Positions 15,290-24,758 are shown, numbered from the stretch's first letter. The stretch is 49,186 nucleotides of DNA from Agrococcus sp. (GCA_031178105.1 JAPSJX010000005.1:1-49186), one strand, 5' to 3'. Made by a program: numbers and translations. Notes: generated by a model from the sequence alone, not told the origin.

Positions 15290-16275
15290 ACCGTGCGCAG
15301 GGCGACCGCGGCGCCGTCGCGGTCTGGGTGGGCATATTCATGGTGCCGCTGCTCATCGTCGCAGCCCTCGCGATCGACGCGTCGGCGATGTTCACCGACC
15401 GACAGCGTCTCCAGCACGGTGCGGACGCCGGCGCGCTCGCCATCGCGCAGCAGTGCTCGGTCGCCCCCTGCGCCGACACCCTGGCCGACGACGTCGCGCA
15501 GCAGCTCGCGACCGCGAACGCCCCGGCAGGCGGTGCCCCGACCGCGGCCGCCGAGCTCGACGACGGCTGGGTCACGGTCGACAACAGCTCCGAGCGCGAC
15601 TTCTGGTTCGCGCCCGTCGCCGGCGAGGACGACGTGACGATCGCCGTGCGCTCGGCCGCCTCCTGGGGCTACCCGACCGGCGGCCCCGTGGTCATGCCGT
15701 TCGCCTTCTCGTGGTGCGAGCTCTCGGTGCAGGCCGGCATGCCGGCCATCCGCGACGACTCCGGTCGCATCATCGGCCTCGATGTCCCGGAGGAGGGCGT
15801 GACGCGCACCGTGCTCGCGGCCAAGACGTCCGATTCCGGCTGCACCGGACCGAGCGGGAACGTCGTGCCCGGAGGCTTCGGATGGCTCGAGCCGACCGAC
15901 GGCTGCGGCGAGACGTCCACCGACATCGATTCGTGGGCACCGTCCGACACCGGCAACGCCCCGCCCCACGAGTGCTCGGCCTCCGACTTCAGCCGGTGGG
16001 TGGGCCAGACCGTCATGCTCCCCGTGTTCGACGTGGCCTCCGGGGTGGGCAGCAACGCCGAGTACCACATCTTCGGCTACGTGGCCTTCCGGCTCGAGGG
16101 CTACTACTTCGCCGGGCAGTACGTGACGGCCGATCGCCCGTGCAGAGGCAACGAGCGCTGCCTGCGCGGGACCTTCCTGCGCTTCGCGGACTCCGAGTCT
16201 GACTTCGAGTACAGCGCGACCGGACCCCAGCTCGGCGCGTCCGTGGTCGAGCTCCGGCTCCCTGAGGAGGGGTGA
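15277..16275 (+). CDS. TadG-related pilus assembly protein
   Basis: A 332-residue protein. The N-terminus (GDRGAVAVWVGIFMVPLLIVAALAIDASAMFTDRQRLQHGADAGALAIAQQC) is the Tad_N/TadG domain, one helix with the typical DxxxMFxxRQxLQxxADAxALA pattern. The position equivalent to pilin Glu5 is Trp (AVAVW), so it may not be handled as a normal pseudopilin. The remaining 270 residues are an extracytoplasmic domain with several Cys residues (SWCEL, SGCTG, DGCGE, HECSA, RPCRG, ERCLRG), likely disulfide-bonded. There is no von Willebrand MIDAS motif as seen in larger TadG proteins. It overlaps tadE in another frame, indicating coupling. Confidence 0.85.
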   Translation: MQRLNRAQGDRGAVAVWVGIFMVPLLIVAALAIDASAMFTDRQRLQHGADAGALAIAQQCSVAPCADTLADDVAQQLATANAPAGGAPTAAAELDDGWVTVDNSSERDFWFAPVAGEDDVTIAVRSAASWGYPTGGPVVMPFAFSWCELSVQAGMPAIRDDSGRIIGLDVPEEGVTRTVLAAKTSDSGCTGPSGNVVPGGFGWLEPTDGCGETSTDIDSWAPSDTGNAPPHECSASDFSRWVGQTVMLPVFDVASGVGSNAEYHIFGYVAFRLEGYYFAGQYVTADRPCRGNERCLRGTFLRFADSESDFEYSATGPQLGASVVELRLPEEG

Positions 16276-16278
16276 CCC

Positions 16279-17019
16279 ATGATCCGTCGCATCATCGTGG
16301 CGCTGGTCGCGCTGCTCATCGCCGTGACCGGGGGCGTGCTCACCTTCCTGTACGCAGCGGGCGCTGACGCCAGGGCGGTCGCCGGCATGTCGCCGGAGCG
16401 CGTGCTCGTGGTGGCAGCGCCGATCGAGGCCGGCACGCCGTCCGAGGCGCTCGCCGACCTGATCACGGTCGCGGAGATCCCGGCTGCCGCAGTCGTGCCC
16501 GGCGGCGTCGCCGATCTCGCCGACGTCGCCGGCATGCTGACGACGGCCGACCTGCAGCCGGGCGAGCAGCTGCTCACGGCGCGGTTCGAGGCCCCCGGCG
16601 AGCTCGCCCAGGTCGTCGAGGTGCCGCCGGGCATGCATCAGCTGTCGCTGCAGCTGGAGACCCGGCGCGTCATCGGCGGTGAGCTGCAGCCCGGCGACAC
16701 CGTCGGCGTGTTCCTCTCCGGCACGGTCGTCACCGGCACCTCGACCGAGAGCAGCGAGAGCGACCAGACCCACCTCATCCTGCACAAGGTGCTCGTGACC
16801 GCCGTCACCGGTGCATCGGGCGTCAGCATCGACGAGAACGGCGACGAGGTGCAGGAGGAGGCGGAGGACACCATCATGGTGACCTTCGCGCTGTCGGCCG
16901 CCGACGCCGAGCAGCTCGTCTTCGGCGCCGAGTTCGGCCAGATCTGGCTCTCGCTCGAGGGCGCCGACGTCTCCGAGGACGGCACCCGTCTCGTGACCCC
17001 CGTGGAGGCGTTCCAATGA
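16279..17019 (+). CDS. cpaB: CpaB/RcpC-like Flp pilus assembly protein
   Basis: A 246-residue protein with an N-terminal membrane anchor (MIRRIIVALVALLIAVTGGVLTFLYAAGADARA), a SAF-type region (VLVVAAPIEAGTPSEALADLITVAEIPAAAVVPGGV and LTTADLQPGEQLLTARF) and the RcpC domain with VEVPPGMHQLSLQLETRRVIGGELQPGDTVGVFLSG. In Gram-negative bacteria CpaB/RcpC sits at the secretin; in actinobacteria, which have no secretin, it may bind peptidoglycan. It starts 3 bases after the TadG-like stop and overlaps the next gene by 4 bases. Confidence 0.93.
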   Translation: MIRRIIVALVALLIAVTGGVLTFLYAAGADARAVAGMSPERVLVVAAPIEAGTPSEALADLITVAEIPAAAVVPGGVADLADVAGMLTTADLQPGEQLLTARFEAPGELAQVVEVPPGMHQLSLQLETRRVIGGELQPGDTVGVFLSGTVVTGTSTESSESDQTHLILHKVLVTAVTGASGVSIDENGDEVQEEAEDTIMVTFALSAADAEQLVFGAEFGQIWLSLEGADVSEDGTRLVTPVEAFQ

Positions 17020-18203
17020 CCAACGTGCTGCTGAGCACCGACTCGACCGATCTGCAGACCCGCGTGCACGAAGCGGCAGGCGGATCCTGCATCGCCGTGC
17101 CGTCGCACCCACTGCCGTCGGCCCCGGCGCAGCTGCTCGCCCAGGTGCAGCACGCGTCGCTCCCCGATGTGCTCGTGCTCGACGCCACCCGTGCGCCGCA
17201 CGACGCGCTCGCGCTCGCCGCCCGGTTCGACCGCGAGCTGCCCGGTACCGGGCTCGTGCTGATCGGTGACCCGGCCGCGCTCTCCATCGCCGCGATGCGC
17301 GTCGGCGTGCGCGACGTGCTGCCCGCCGATGTCGACGTCGAGAGCCTTCGCACCGCGCTCCTGCGCGTCGGTCACGCCGTGCGATCCCGTCGCGCACAGC
17401 CGGACGAGGCAGCGGTCGTAGCGACCCCGCTGAGCGCACCCGGTCGCGTCCTCACCGTGCTCTCACCGAAGGGTGGCGCGGGCAAGACGACGATGGCCAC
17501 GAACCTCGCGGTGGGGCTCGCCGAGTCCGCGCCGGGAGCGGTCGTGCTCGTCGATCTCGACGTGCAGTTCGGCGATGTCGCCACCGCGCTCAACCTCGAG
17601 GCCGAGTACGCGCTCGACGACGTGCTCCAGGAACACGTGCTGCGCGACCCCATCGCGCTCAAGACGCGCTTGACCCAGCACCCTTCCGGCCTGCTCGTCG
17701 TCTGCGCGCCCGAGAGCCCCGCCGCAGCCGACGCGGTCACCCCCGAACAGGTCAGCGCGCTGCTCTCGAGCCTGACCGCGCAGTTCCGCTACGTCGTCGT
17801 CGACACGGCCGCGGGGCTGGAGCCGCGCACCCTCGCAGCCCTCGACCACACGACCGATCCGGTGCTGCTGACGACGTTCGACGTCGCAGGCGCGCGCGGG
17901 CTGGGCAAGGAGATCGCCACGCTGCGCGAGCTCGGCATGCTCACGAATGCCCGCCAGGTGCTGCTCAACTTCGCCGACCCCAAGGCTGGCTTGAGCGTCT
18001 CGGACGTCGAAGCGACGATCCGAGCGAAGGTCGACCTGACCATCCCCATCTCGCGCTCGGTCACGGCCTCGCTGAACACCGGCGTGCCGATCCTGTTCCA
18101 GCGGCCGAAGGACCCCGTGGCGAAGCAGATGCGGAAGCTGGTCACCTTCTACGCCGAGACCGGCGCGCGGCGCGCGTACGGTCGACACAGGGCTGCCGCA
18201 TGA
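17016..18203 (+). CDS. tadZ: CpaE/TadZ-like ATPase (pilus localisation)
   Basis: A 395-residue ParA/MinD-type protein. Residues of about 1-125 form a receiver-like pseudo-domain (LPDVLVLDATRAPHDALALAARF, VGVRDVLPADVDVESLRTALL). The ATPase part has the deviant Walker A SPKGGAGKTTMATNLAVGLAE, the switch strand VVLVDLDVQFGDVATALNLE, YVVVDTAAGLEPRTLAALDHTTDPVLLTTFD and a C-terminal ISRSVTASLNTGVPILFQRPKDPVAKQMRKLV. TadZ proteins position the Tad secretion ATPase in the cell. It is coupled by ATGA overlaps on both sides. Confidence 0.93.
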   Translation: MTNVLLSTDSTDLQTRVHEAAGGSCIAVPSHPLPSAPAQLLAQVQHASLPDVLVLDATRAPHDALALAARFDRELPGTGLVLIGDPAALSIAAMRVGVRDVLPADVDVESLRTALLRVGHAVRSRRAQPDEAAVVATPLSAPGRVLTVLSPKGGAGKTTMATNLAVGLAESAPGAVVLVDLDVQFGDVATALNLEAEYALDDVLQEHVLRDPIALKTRLTQHPSGLLVVCAPESPAAADAVTPEQVSALLSSLTAQFRYVVVDTAAGLEPRTLAALDHTTDPVLLTTFDVAGARGLGKEIATLRELGMLTNARQVLLNFADPKAGLSVSDVEATIRAKVDLTIPISRSVTASLNTGVPILFQRPKDPVAKQMRKLVTFYAETGARRAYGRHRAAA

Positions 18204-19648
18204 GCAGCCTCGCGGATCGGCTGGCGGCAGCACGCGGCGGCGTGGACCACCCGGCGCAGCCGGACCGACCGCGGCCGGTGCCGGTCGCCGCGCCGTCCGA
18301 CCTCGACGCGGCGGTCGCCGAGGCCGCAGCGCCAGCGCCGCAGGCGGCAGCCGAGGAGCGGCCGCAGCAGGTCGACGCCCTCGTCGGCCTGAAGCAGCGC
18401 GCAGCAGAGGCGCTCTTCGTGCGCATCGGCACGCGGCTGAACGACGCCAACCTCTCGGAGCAGCAGCTGCATGCGCTCGTGCGCGAAGAGCTGAACGCGG
18501 TCGTCGAGGCCGAGCAGGCGCCGCTCACCGGTGAGGAGCGGCAGCGCCTCATCAACGAGGTGCGGGACGACGTGCTCGGGCTCGGCCCGCTGCAGCGGCT
18601 CATCGACGACCCGACCGTCACCGAGATCATGGTCAACGGGCCCGACAACGTCTACGTCGAGCAGTCGGGCAAGCTCGGTCGCGCTCCGGTGCGCTTCACG
18701 TCCGAGGACCAGCTGCGCCGCATCATCGAGCGGATCGTCACGCGGATCGGGCGGCGCATCGACGAGTCCTCGCCGATGGTCGACGCGCGGCTCGAGGACG
18801 GCTCGCGTGTGAACGCCGTCATCCCGCCGCTGGCGTTCTCGGGCTCCACGCTGACGATCCGCAAGTTCTCGAAGGATCCGTTCAAGGTCGCCGACCTCAT
18901 CCGCTTCGGCACGATGACGCCCCAGATGGCGCAGCTGCTGCGGGCGTGCGTCGAGGGCAAGCTCAACATCATCGTCTCCGGAGGCACGGGCACCGGCAAG
19001 ACGACGCTGCTCAACGTGCTCTCCTCGTTCATCCCCGCAGGCGACCGCATCATCACCATCGAGGACGCGGTCGAGCTCCAGCTGCAGCAGGACCACATCG
19101 TGCGGCTGGAGTCGCGGCCGTCGAACATCGAGGGCAAGGGCGAGATCACGATCCGCGACCTCGTGCGCAACTCGCTGCGCATGCGACCCGATCGCATCGT
19201 GGTCGGCGAGGTGCGCGGCGGCGAGACGCTCGACATGCTGCAGGCGATGAACACCGGCCACGACGGGTCGCTCTCGACGGTGCACTCGAACTCGCCGCGC
19301 GATGCGATCGCTCGACTCGAGACGCTGGTGCTCATGGCCGGCATGGAGCTGCCGCTGCGCGCGATCCGCGAGCAGATCGCCTCGGCGGTCGACCTCATCG
19401 TCCAGCTCGAGCGGCTCCGGGACGGCAGCCGCCGGATCACGGCGGTGACGGAGGTCGTCGGCATGGAGGGCCAGGTCGTCACCCTGCAGGACGTGTACCT
19501 CTTCGACTACGCAGCTGGACAGGACGCCAACGGCCGCTTCCTGGGCGTGCCCGTGGCGACCGGCGTGCGACCGAAGTTCCTCGAGCGCATCCATGACCTC
19601 GGCATCCAGCTGCCGGCCGGCATGTTCGATCCGGTGCCGTCGCGATGA
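18200..19648 (+). CDS. tadA: TadA/CpaF secretion ATPase
   Basis: A 482-residue type II/IV secretion system ATPase that powers Flp pilus extension and possibly retraction. The N-terminal 60 residues are Pro/Ala-rich linker; then the CpaF N-domain (DDVLGLGPLQRLIDDPTVTEIMVNGPDNVYVE), FSGSTLTIRKFSKDPF, Walker A VSGGTGTGKTTLLNVL, the Asp box IITIEDAVELQLQQDHIVRLESR, Walker B MRPDRIVVGEVRGGETLDMLQAMNTGHDGSLSTVHSNSPRDA with its His box, and the C-terminal arm. It lies at the cytosolic face, with TadB/TadC as membrane platform. A 4-base overlap joins it to the genes on both sides. Confidence 0.97.
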   Translation: MSSLADRLAAARGGVDHPAQPDRPRPVPVAAPSDLDAAVAEAAAPAPQAAAEERPQQVDALVGLKQRAAEALFVRIGTRLNDANLSEQQLHALVREELNAVVEAEQAPLTGEERQRLINEVRDDVLGLGPLQRLIDDPTVTEIMVNGPDNVYVEQSGKLGRAPVRFTSEDQLRRIIERIVTRIGRRIDESSPMVDARLEDGSRVNAVIPPLAFSGSTLTIRKFSKDPFKVADLIRFGTMTPQMAQLLRACVEGKLNIIVSGGTGTGKTTLLNVLSSFIPAGDRIITIEDAVELQLQQDHIVRLESRPSNIEGKGEITIRDLVRNSLRMRPDRIVVGEVRGGETLDMLQAMNTGHDGSLSTVHSNSPRDAIARLETLVLMAGMELPLRAIREQIASAVDLIVQLERLRDGSRRITAVTEVVGMEGQVVTLQDVYLFDYAAGQDANGRFLGVPVATGVRPKFLERIHDLGIQLPAGMFDPVPSR

Positions 19649-20574
19649 TGCTCGCCGGCATCGCTTCGGGCGCGGTGGCGCTCGGGCTCGGCGCGAGCGT
19701 GCTGCTGCTGGTGTCGCCGCGCGGTGAGCGGCTTCCTCGTGAGCGACGCCGCCCGGCCGTGGAGGAGGGGGAGGGCGCCCTGGCCGGTGCCGCCGAAGCT
19801 GCGACGGGCCTCGTCGGACGACTGATCCACCGCCGAGCCGGTGACCTCGTGACGAGCCTCGATCTCGCCGGCATCCGGATGCGCCCTCAGGACTTCGTGT
19901 TCCTCGTCGGTGTCGGGTCGGTGGTGCTCGTCGCGGTGACGCTGGTGCTCGGCGGCGGTCTTCTCGCCGCGCCGTTGGCGGCGCTCGCGCCGCTCGGGGC
20001 CGTGCTGCTGGTGCGTCTGCGCGTCGGCCGCCGCCGTCGGGCGTTCGGCGAGCAGCTCGACGGCACGATGCAGCTCATGGCGTCGAGCCTGCGCGCGGGG
20101 TACAGCATGATGCAGGTGCTGTCCTCGGTCGCGAAGCAGTCCGAAGAGCCCACCGCCTCCGAGCTCGGACGCATCGTGAACGAGGCGCGCGTCGGTCGGC
20201 CGGTCGTCGAGGCGCTCGAGGAAGCCGCGACCCGGATGGCGAGCGAGGACTTCCGCTGGGCCACGCAGGCGATCGCCATCAACCGTGAGGTCGGAGGCAG
20301 CCTCGCCGAGGTGCTCGACCGCGTCGCCGGTACGATCCGCGAGCGGGGCGAGATCCGGCGACACGTCGCCGCGCTGAGCGCCGAGGGCCGGATGTCCGCG
20401 GTGATCCTCATGGTGCTGCCGTTCGCGGTGTGCGGGTTCCTCGTGCTCATCAACCCGACGTACCTGCTGCCGCTCGTGGAGACGGGGATCGGCATCGGGC
20501 TGCTCGTGTTCTCGGGGCTGCTCTTCATCGTCGGAGGCGTCTGGCTGAGCAAGGTCGTGCAGGTGAAGTTCTGA
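19645..20574 (+). CDS. tadB: TadB-like type II secretion system F domain protein
   Basis: A 309-residue inner membrane platform protein. Helices are predicted at about 3-25, 88-130 and 245-305 around a central cytosolic T2SSF domain (FGEQLDGTMQLMASSLRAGYSMMQVLSSVAKQSEEPTASELGRIVNEARVGRPVVEALEEAATRM...INREVGGSLAEVLDRVAGTIRER). It pairs with TadC as the membrane core that the TadA ATPase acts on. Its ATG overlaps the tadA stop by 4 bases, and its TGA overlaps the ATG of tadC. Confidence 0.95.
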   Translation: MMLAGIASGAVALGLGASVLLLVSPRGERLPRERRRPAVEEGEGALAGAAEAATGLVGRLIHRRAGDLVTSLDLAGIRMRPQDFVFLVGVGSVVLVAVTLVLGGGLLAAPLAALAPLGAVLLVRLRVGRRRRAFGEQLDGTMQLMASSLRAGYSMMQVLSSVAKQSEEPTASELGRIVNEARVGRPVVEALEEAATRMASEDFRWATQAIAINREVGGSLAEVLDRVAGTIRERGEIRRHVAALSAEGRMSAVILMVLPFAVCGFLVLINPTYLLPLVETGIGIGLLVFSGLLFIVGGVWLSKVVQVKF

Positions 20575-21464
20575 TGTCGCCGATCATCCTGGCGCTCGCC
20601 GTCGCCGCCGGTCTCGCGGCGATCGCGCTGCTGCTGGTCGCGACCGCGCAGCCCGCGCGCGCACGCACGCTCGCCAACCTCACGCGCGGCCAGCGGCTCG
20701 CGGCCCCGGTGGAGGCGGCGCGCTCCGACGTCGGCACGCTCGAGCGGATCGCCCGGACGGTGACACCCTCGGCGATCGTGTCGCTCCTCGAGCGCCAGTA
20801 CGCCCGAGCCGGCCGTCCGTCCGGGTGGCCCGTCGGACGGCTGCTCGTGCTCAAGCTCGCGTGGGTACCCGCCTCCGTCGTGCTCCTCCTGCTCGTCATC
20901 AGCGCCCGGCCGGCGCCGATCCTCATCGCGCTCGTCGCCGTCCTGGGCCTCGGGATCTACTTCCTCCCGGACCTGCTGCTGCTCGGGCGCGGACAGGAGC
21001 GGGATGCGAAGATCCAGCTCGAGCTCGCGGACACGCTCGACCAGATGACCATCGCCGTGGAGGCGGGTCTCGGGTTCGACGCGGCGCTGCTGCGGGTGGC
21101 GTCGAACGGCAACGGCGTGCTCGCGAGCGAGCTGACGCGCACCCTGCAGGACATGCGGATGGGGCTCTCGCGCAGCCAGGCCTTCCGTGAGCTGGGCGAG
21201 CGCAACAATGTCGACGATCTGCGGACCTTCATCCGCGCCGTGCTGCAGGCGGACGCGTTCGGCATCTCGGTCGGTGACGTGCTGCGCACGCAGGCCGCAG
21301 AGATGCGGCTCAAGCGGCGGCAGCGGGCGGAGGAGAAGGCGCAGCAGGTGCCGGTGAAGGTCATCTTCCCGCTGATGCTCTGCATCCTCCCCGTGCTCTT
21401 CATCGTCATCCTCGCGCCGGCGGTCATGGGGCTGGTCAGCTCGTTCTCGGGATCCGATCTGTAG
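20574..21464 (+). CDS. tadC: TadC-like type II secretion system F domain protein
   Basis: A 296-residue paralogue of TadB beginning MSPIILALAVAAGLAAIALLL. Membrane helices at about 3-23, 95-130 and 265-290 flank the T2SSF core (IQLELADTLDQMTIAVEAGLGFDAALLRVASNGNGVLASELTRTLQDMRMGLSRSQAFRELGER). The ATG at 20574 lies in TGATG, overlapping the tadB stop by one base, so the two are translated in tandem. It is the last gene of the Tad operon. No minor pilin or TadD homologue follows; the next gene is unrelated. Confidence 0.95.
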   Translation: MSPIILALAVAAGLAAIALLLVATAQPARARTLANLTRGQRLAAPVEAARSDVGTLERIARTVTPSAIVSLLERQYARAGRPSGWPVGRLLVLKLAWVPASVVLLLLVISARPAPILIALVAVLGLGIYFLPDLLLLGRGQERDAKIQLELADTLDQMTIAVEAGLGFDAALLRVASNGNGVLASELTRTLQDMRMGLSRSQAFRELGERNNVDDLRTFIRAVLQADAFGISVGDVLRTQAAEMRLKRRQRAEEKAQQVPVKVIFPLMLCILPVLFIVILAPAVMGLVSSFSGSDL

Positions 21465-21500
21465 CGACCAGCGCGGTCGCGCGTGGGAGGATCGAGTCCT

Positions 21501-22292
21501 ATGCGCACCGCCCATGCAGCCTTCACGATGAACCTCGTGGGCGAGACCGACGTCAACCTGCTCGTGCTGCCCGCCGACGACTACGCATCCGACGATCGCA
21601 TCTCGGTCACCGTCGACGATGCGCCGGTCGAGTGGCGCATCCTGCCCGCGGCCCACGGCACGCGGGAGCTCGTCTTCACCGCACCCGCCGGCACGCTCGC
21701 GGTCGACGTGGAGACGAGCGTCGACGGGACGCAACGACCGGTGGACGAGGGGGATGCGGCGCGCTACCTCGACGACTCCCGCTACATCGAGGCGAGCGCG
21801 CTCCGCGGCTTCGTCGAGGAGCGCTTCGGCCGCGCGACCGGCTTCGACGCGATCGCGGCGATGCGGCAGTGGATCGCGCGCGGCTTCACCTACTCGCCCG
21901 CGCTGTCAGCGATGGACGACTCCGCCGTGTCGACGCTCGAGAAGCGCGGCGGCATGTGCCGCGACTACGCGCACGTCATGATCGCGCTCGCGCGCGCCGC
22001 CGGCATCCCGGCGCGCTACGTGGGCGTCTACGCGCCCGGGCTGCGCCCGCCCGACTTCCACGCCGTCGCCGAGGTGCACATCGACGGGCGGTGGTGGGTC
22101 GTCGACGCGACGGGCCTCGCCCCGCGCGGCAGCCTGATCCGCATCGCGACGGGCGCCGACGCGCTCGAGACCGCGTGGGCGACCACGAGCGGCAACCCCG
22201 TGCTGCTGCAGTCGCTGACGGTGGAGGCGGCGGATGACGCCCTGCCGCCGGAAGCGGTCGACGACCCCGCGGAGCGCATCCGCATCACCTGA
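21501..22292 (+). CDS. Transglutaminase-like (papain-fold) family protein
   Basis: A 263-residue cytosolic protein starting at ATG 21501, preceded by GGGAGG about ten bases upstream; a GTG at 21483 is in frame but lies within that ribosome binding site. The catalytic triad of the transglutaminase core is present: Cys in KRGGMCRDYAHVMIALARAAGIPARYV, His in PDFHAVAEVHIDGRWW and Asp in WVVDATGLAPRG. The N-terminal 100 residues look like the bacterial transglutaminase-like N-domain (beta-rich, with VNLLVLPADDY). Such proteins are likely proteases or amidases acting on unknown proteins or peptides. Confidence 0.93.
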   Translation: MRTAHAAFTMNLVGETDVNLLVLPADDYASDDRISVTVDDAPVEWRILPAAHGTRELVFTAPAGTLAVDVETSVDGTQRPVDEGDAARYLDDSRYIEASALRGFVEERFGRATGFDAIAAMRQWIARGFTYSPALSAMDDSAVSTLEKRGGMCRDYAHVMIALARAAGIPARYVGVYAPGLRPPDFHAVAEVHIDGRWWVVDATGLAPRGSLIRIATGADALETAWATTSGNPVLLQSLTVEAADDALPPEAVDDPAERIRIT

Positions 22293-22300
22293 CCCGAGGC

Positions 22301-22388
22301 GGGTGGTCACGACACGCCGCTGCCGTGTGCGCGGGTGGTCAGGACACGCCGCGGGCGACGGGGTCGACGCGGCGTGTCATGACCACCC
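22301..22388. repeat. triple 20-bp repeat forming a palindrome between convergent genes
   Basis: Three copies of GGGTGGTCAnGACACGCCGC: direct copies at 22301-22320 and 22333-22353 and an inverted copy at 22368-22388. The second and third form a 21-bp stem with one mismatch and a 14-base loop. It lies 8 bases after the transglutaminase stop and 32 bases before the stop of the convergent lipoprotein gene, so it could be a bidirectional terminator. It is unrelated in sequence to the CGCCGAGCTTCCC palindromes. Confidence 0.85.
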
Positions 22389-22419
22389 CACGCGGACGGA
22401 GGGCGGGGCGTCGAGGAGG

Positions 22420-23034
22420 TCAGTCGAGGTTGTCGGCGACCTGGTCGATGACCTGCTGCGCGTCCTGCGCCTGGTCGAAGTACTCCGAGGCGACGGCGAC
22501 GATCGCGCCGCCCTGCGGCGACGTGGCGACACCCATGGCACCCACGGTCTCGAACGCCGGCGCCGAGAAGCCGGCCGCGTCGGAGAGCACGCCGATCAGC
22601 AGCCGATCGGTGCCGGTGACGTGCCGGTACGCGCACACCGTGCCGCCCGCATCCGCCACGTCATCGACGGCGCCGGGTAGCGAGCCCTCGTCGCTCGACG
22701 GCGCGAAGTTCGGGTTGAACTCGTAGAGCTGGTCGGCCGTGTAGACATCGCTGCAGTCGAGGTCGCCGGCGACCGGGGGAGTCGTCGGCAGCGCGCTGCC
22801 CGTCGGCGCGGGCGTGGGCGTCGGCTCGGGCGGCAGGGACTCCGTCTCGCTCGGCGCCTCGCTCTCGCTCGGCGTCGCGCTCGTCGTCGGCTGCTCGGAT
22901 GCGCTCGAGGAGGGCTCCGCGGAGTCGATCGGGGCGAGCGCTCCGGGCTGGCAGCCGGTGAGCGCGAGGGCCGTCGCCGCCGCCACGACGGCGACCGGGA
23001 GCAGACGACGGATGCGCAGGCTGGGGCTCGACAT
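22420..23034 (-). CDS. Putative lipoprotein
   Basis: A 204-residue protein with a lipoprotein signal: basic start, Ala/Val core and lipobox LALTGC with Cys28 as lipidation site. A Ser/Thr/Glu/Pro-rich linker (about 35-85) leads to a globular domain of about 115 residues with two Cys ([15 protein letters not shown] and [12 protein letters not shown]), a pattern resembling DUF3558-like actinobacterial lipoproteins, though I am not sure of the family. It is anchored outside the membrane. A TAGGCT box six bases before the ATG suggests a leaderless transcript, divergent from argS. Confidence 0.88.
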   Translation of the reverse strand: MSSPSLRIRRLLPVAVVAAATALALTGCQPGALAPIDSAEPSSSASEQPTTSATPSESEAPSETESLPPEPTPTPAPTGSALPTTPPVAGDLDCSDVYTADQLYEFNPNFAPSSDEGSLPGAVDDVADAGGTVCAYRHVTGTDRLLIGVLSDAAGFSAPAFETVGAMGVATSPQGGAIVAVASEYFDQAQDAQQVIDQVADNLD

Positions 23035-23040
23035 GGAGCC

Positions 23041-23046
23041 AGCCTA
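23041..23046 (-). promoter_or_regulatory. candidate -10 box, leaderless start of lipoprotein gene
   Basis: TAGGCT on the minus strand, six bases before the ATG at 23034. Confidence 0.45.
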
Positions 23047-23083
23047 CGGTGGCCCACGGACGTCGCCGTCACGCCGCGCGGAC

Positions 23084-23089
23084 TACGAT
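23084..23089 (+). promoter_or_regulatory. candidate -10 box, leaderless start of argS
   Basis: TACGAT ends seven bases before the argS ATG at 23097; no ribosome binding site is present between them. Confidence 0.5.
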
Positions 23090-23096
23090 CGACCCC

Positions 23097-24755
23097 ATGC
23101 AGCCTTCCGATCTCTCGCTCGCCGTGCTCGCCGCCGTCCGCTCCGCGGTCGCCCGACGCGCGGCGGACGTGGAGGTCGCGGCGGGCGACATCGTGCTCGA
23201 GCGCCCCCGCAACCGCGACCACGGCGACTGGGCGACGAACGCCGCGATGCGCTTCGCGAAGCGCGTGGGCGTGGCCCCTCGCGAGCTCGCCGACGACGTC
23301 GCCGCGACGCTCGCCGAGGTCGACGGCATCGAGCGGGCCGACGTCGCGGGTCCCGGCTTCATCAACCTCACGATCGCCGCCGGTGCCGCGGGCGAGCTGG
23401 CGCGCACGATCGTGGAGGCGGGCGACGCGTACGGCTCCGGGAGCGCGCTCGAGGGTGTGCGCATCAACCTCGAGTTCGTCTCCGCGAACCCGACAGGCCC
23501 CATCCACATGGGCGGCACCCGCTGGGCCGCGGTGGGCGACAGCCTCGGCCGCGTGCTCGAGCGCCAGGGCGCCGACGTCACGCGCGAGTACTACTTCAAC
23601 GACCACGGCGCGCAGATCGACCGCTTCGCGAAGAGCCTCGTCGCCGCGTTCAAGGGCGAGCCCACGCCGGAGGACGGGTACGGCGGCGCCTACATCGCCG
23701 AGATCGCGCGCCGCGTCGACGACGGCTACGACGGCGACCTCCTCGACCTCGACGACCAGACGCTGCAGGAGACGTTCCGCGAGCACGGCGTGAAGCTGAT
23801 GTTCGACGAGATCCGCAAGGACCTGCACGACTTCGGCGTCGACTTCGACGTCTACTTCCACGAGCACCAGGTGCAGTCGGACGGCTCCGTCGAGCGCGCC
23901 ATCGAGGTGCTGCGCGAGCGCGGCCACGTCTTCGAGGAGGACGGCGCGATCTGGCTGCGCACGACGACCTTCGGCGACGACCGCGACCGCGTCGTGATCC
24001 GCTCGAACGGCCAGCCCGCCTACTTCTCCGGCGACCTCGGCTACTACCAGAACAAGCGCGAGCGCGGCTTCGACCAGAGCATCATCATGCTCGGCGCCGA
24101 CCACCACGGCTACGTCGGCCGCATGATGGCCATGTGCGCCGCCTTCGGCGACACCCCGCACGTGCACCTCGAGCTCATGATCGGGCAGATGGTCAACCTC
24201 ATCCGCGGCGGGCAGCCGGTCCGGATGTCGAAGCGCGCGGGCACCATCGTCACGATGGAGGACCTCGTCGAGGCCGTCGGCGTCGACGCCGCCCGGTACT
24301 CGCTCGTGCGCTCGAGCGCCGACACGCCGCTCGACATCGACCTCGAGCTGCTCACCCAGCGCACGAACGACAACCCCGTCTACTACGTGCAGTACGCGCA
24401 CGCCCGGATGTCGGCGGTCGCGCGGAACGCGGAGGCCGCGGGCGTCGACCGGAGCGAGTTCGACCCGTCGCTGCTCGCGCACGAGACGGAGTCGGCGCTG
24501 CTCGGCGCGCTGGCCGACTTCCCGCGCGTGCTCTCGCAGGCGGCGGAGCTGCGCGAGCCGCACCGCGTCGCCCGGTTCGCGGAGGAGCTCGCCGGGCTCT
24601 ACCACCGCTGGTACGACGCGTGCCGCGTCGCACCGCAGGGCGACGAGCCGGTCGGCGCGCTCAACCGCACCCGCCTGTGGCTCAACGACGCGACGGGTCA
24701 GGTGCTGCGCACGGCGCTCACGACCGTCGGCGTCTCGGCGCCGGAGCGCATGTAG
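23097..24755 (+). CDS. argS: Arginyl-tRNA synthetase
   Basis: A 552-residue class Ia synthetase charging tRNA-Arg. The N-terminal Add1 domain includes [25 protein letters not shown]; the HIGH-type motif is [21 protein letters not shown]; the KMSKS-type loop is [19 protein letters not shown]; and the C-terminal DALR anticodon-binding domain ends [16 protein letters not shown]. The start at 23097 gives [14 protein letters not shown]; an upstream in-frame GTG at 23049 adds only Arg-rich residues and overlaps the probable promoter. In many actinobacteria argS precedes lysA directly; here two unrelated minus-strand genes lie between them. Confidence 0.97.
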   Translation: MQPSDLSLAVLAAVRSAVARRAADVEVAAGDIVLERPRNRDHGDWATNAAMRFAKRVGVAPRELADDVAATLAEVDGIERADVAGPGFINLTIAAGAAGELARTIVEAGDAYGSGSALEGVRINLEFVSANPTGPIHMGGTRWAAVGDSLGRVLERQGADVTREYYFNDHGAQIDRFAKSLVAAFKGEPTPEDGYGGAYIAEIARRVDDGYDGDLLDLDDQTLQETFREHGVKLMFDEIRKDLHDFGVDFDVYFHEHQVQSDGSVERAIEVLRERGHVFEEDGAIWLRTTTFGDDRDRVVIRSNGQPAYFSGDLGYYQNKRERGFDQSIIMLGADHHGYVGRMMAMCAAFGDTPHVHLELMIGQMVNLIRGGQPVRMSKRAGTIVTMEDLVEAVGVDAARYSLVRSSADTPLDIDLELLTQRTNDNPVYYVQYAHARMSAVARNAEAAGVDRSEFDPSLLAHETESALLGALADFPRVLSQAAELREPHRVARFAEELAGLYHRWYDACRVAPQGDEPVGALNRTRLWLNDATGQVLRTALTTVGVSAPERM

Positions 24756-24758
24756 CGC

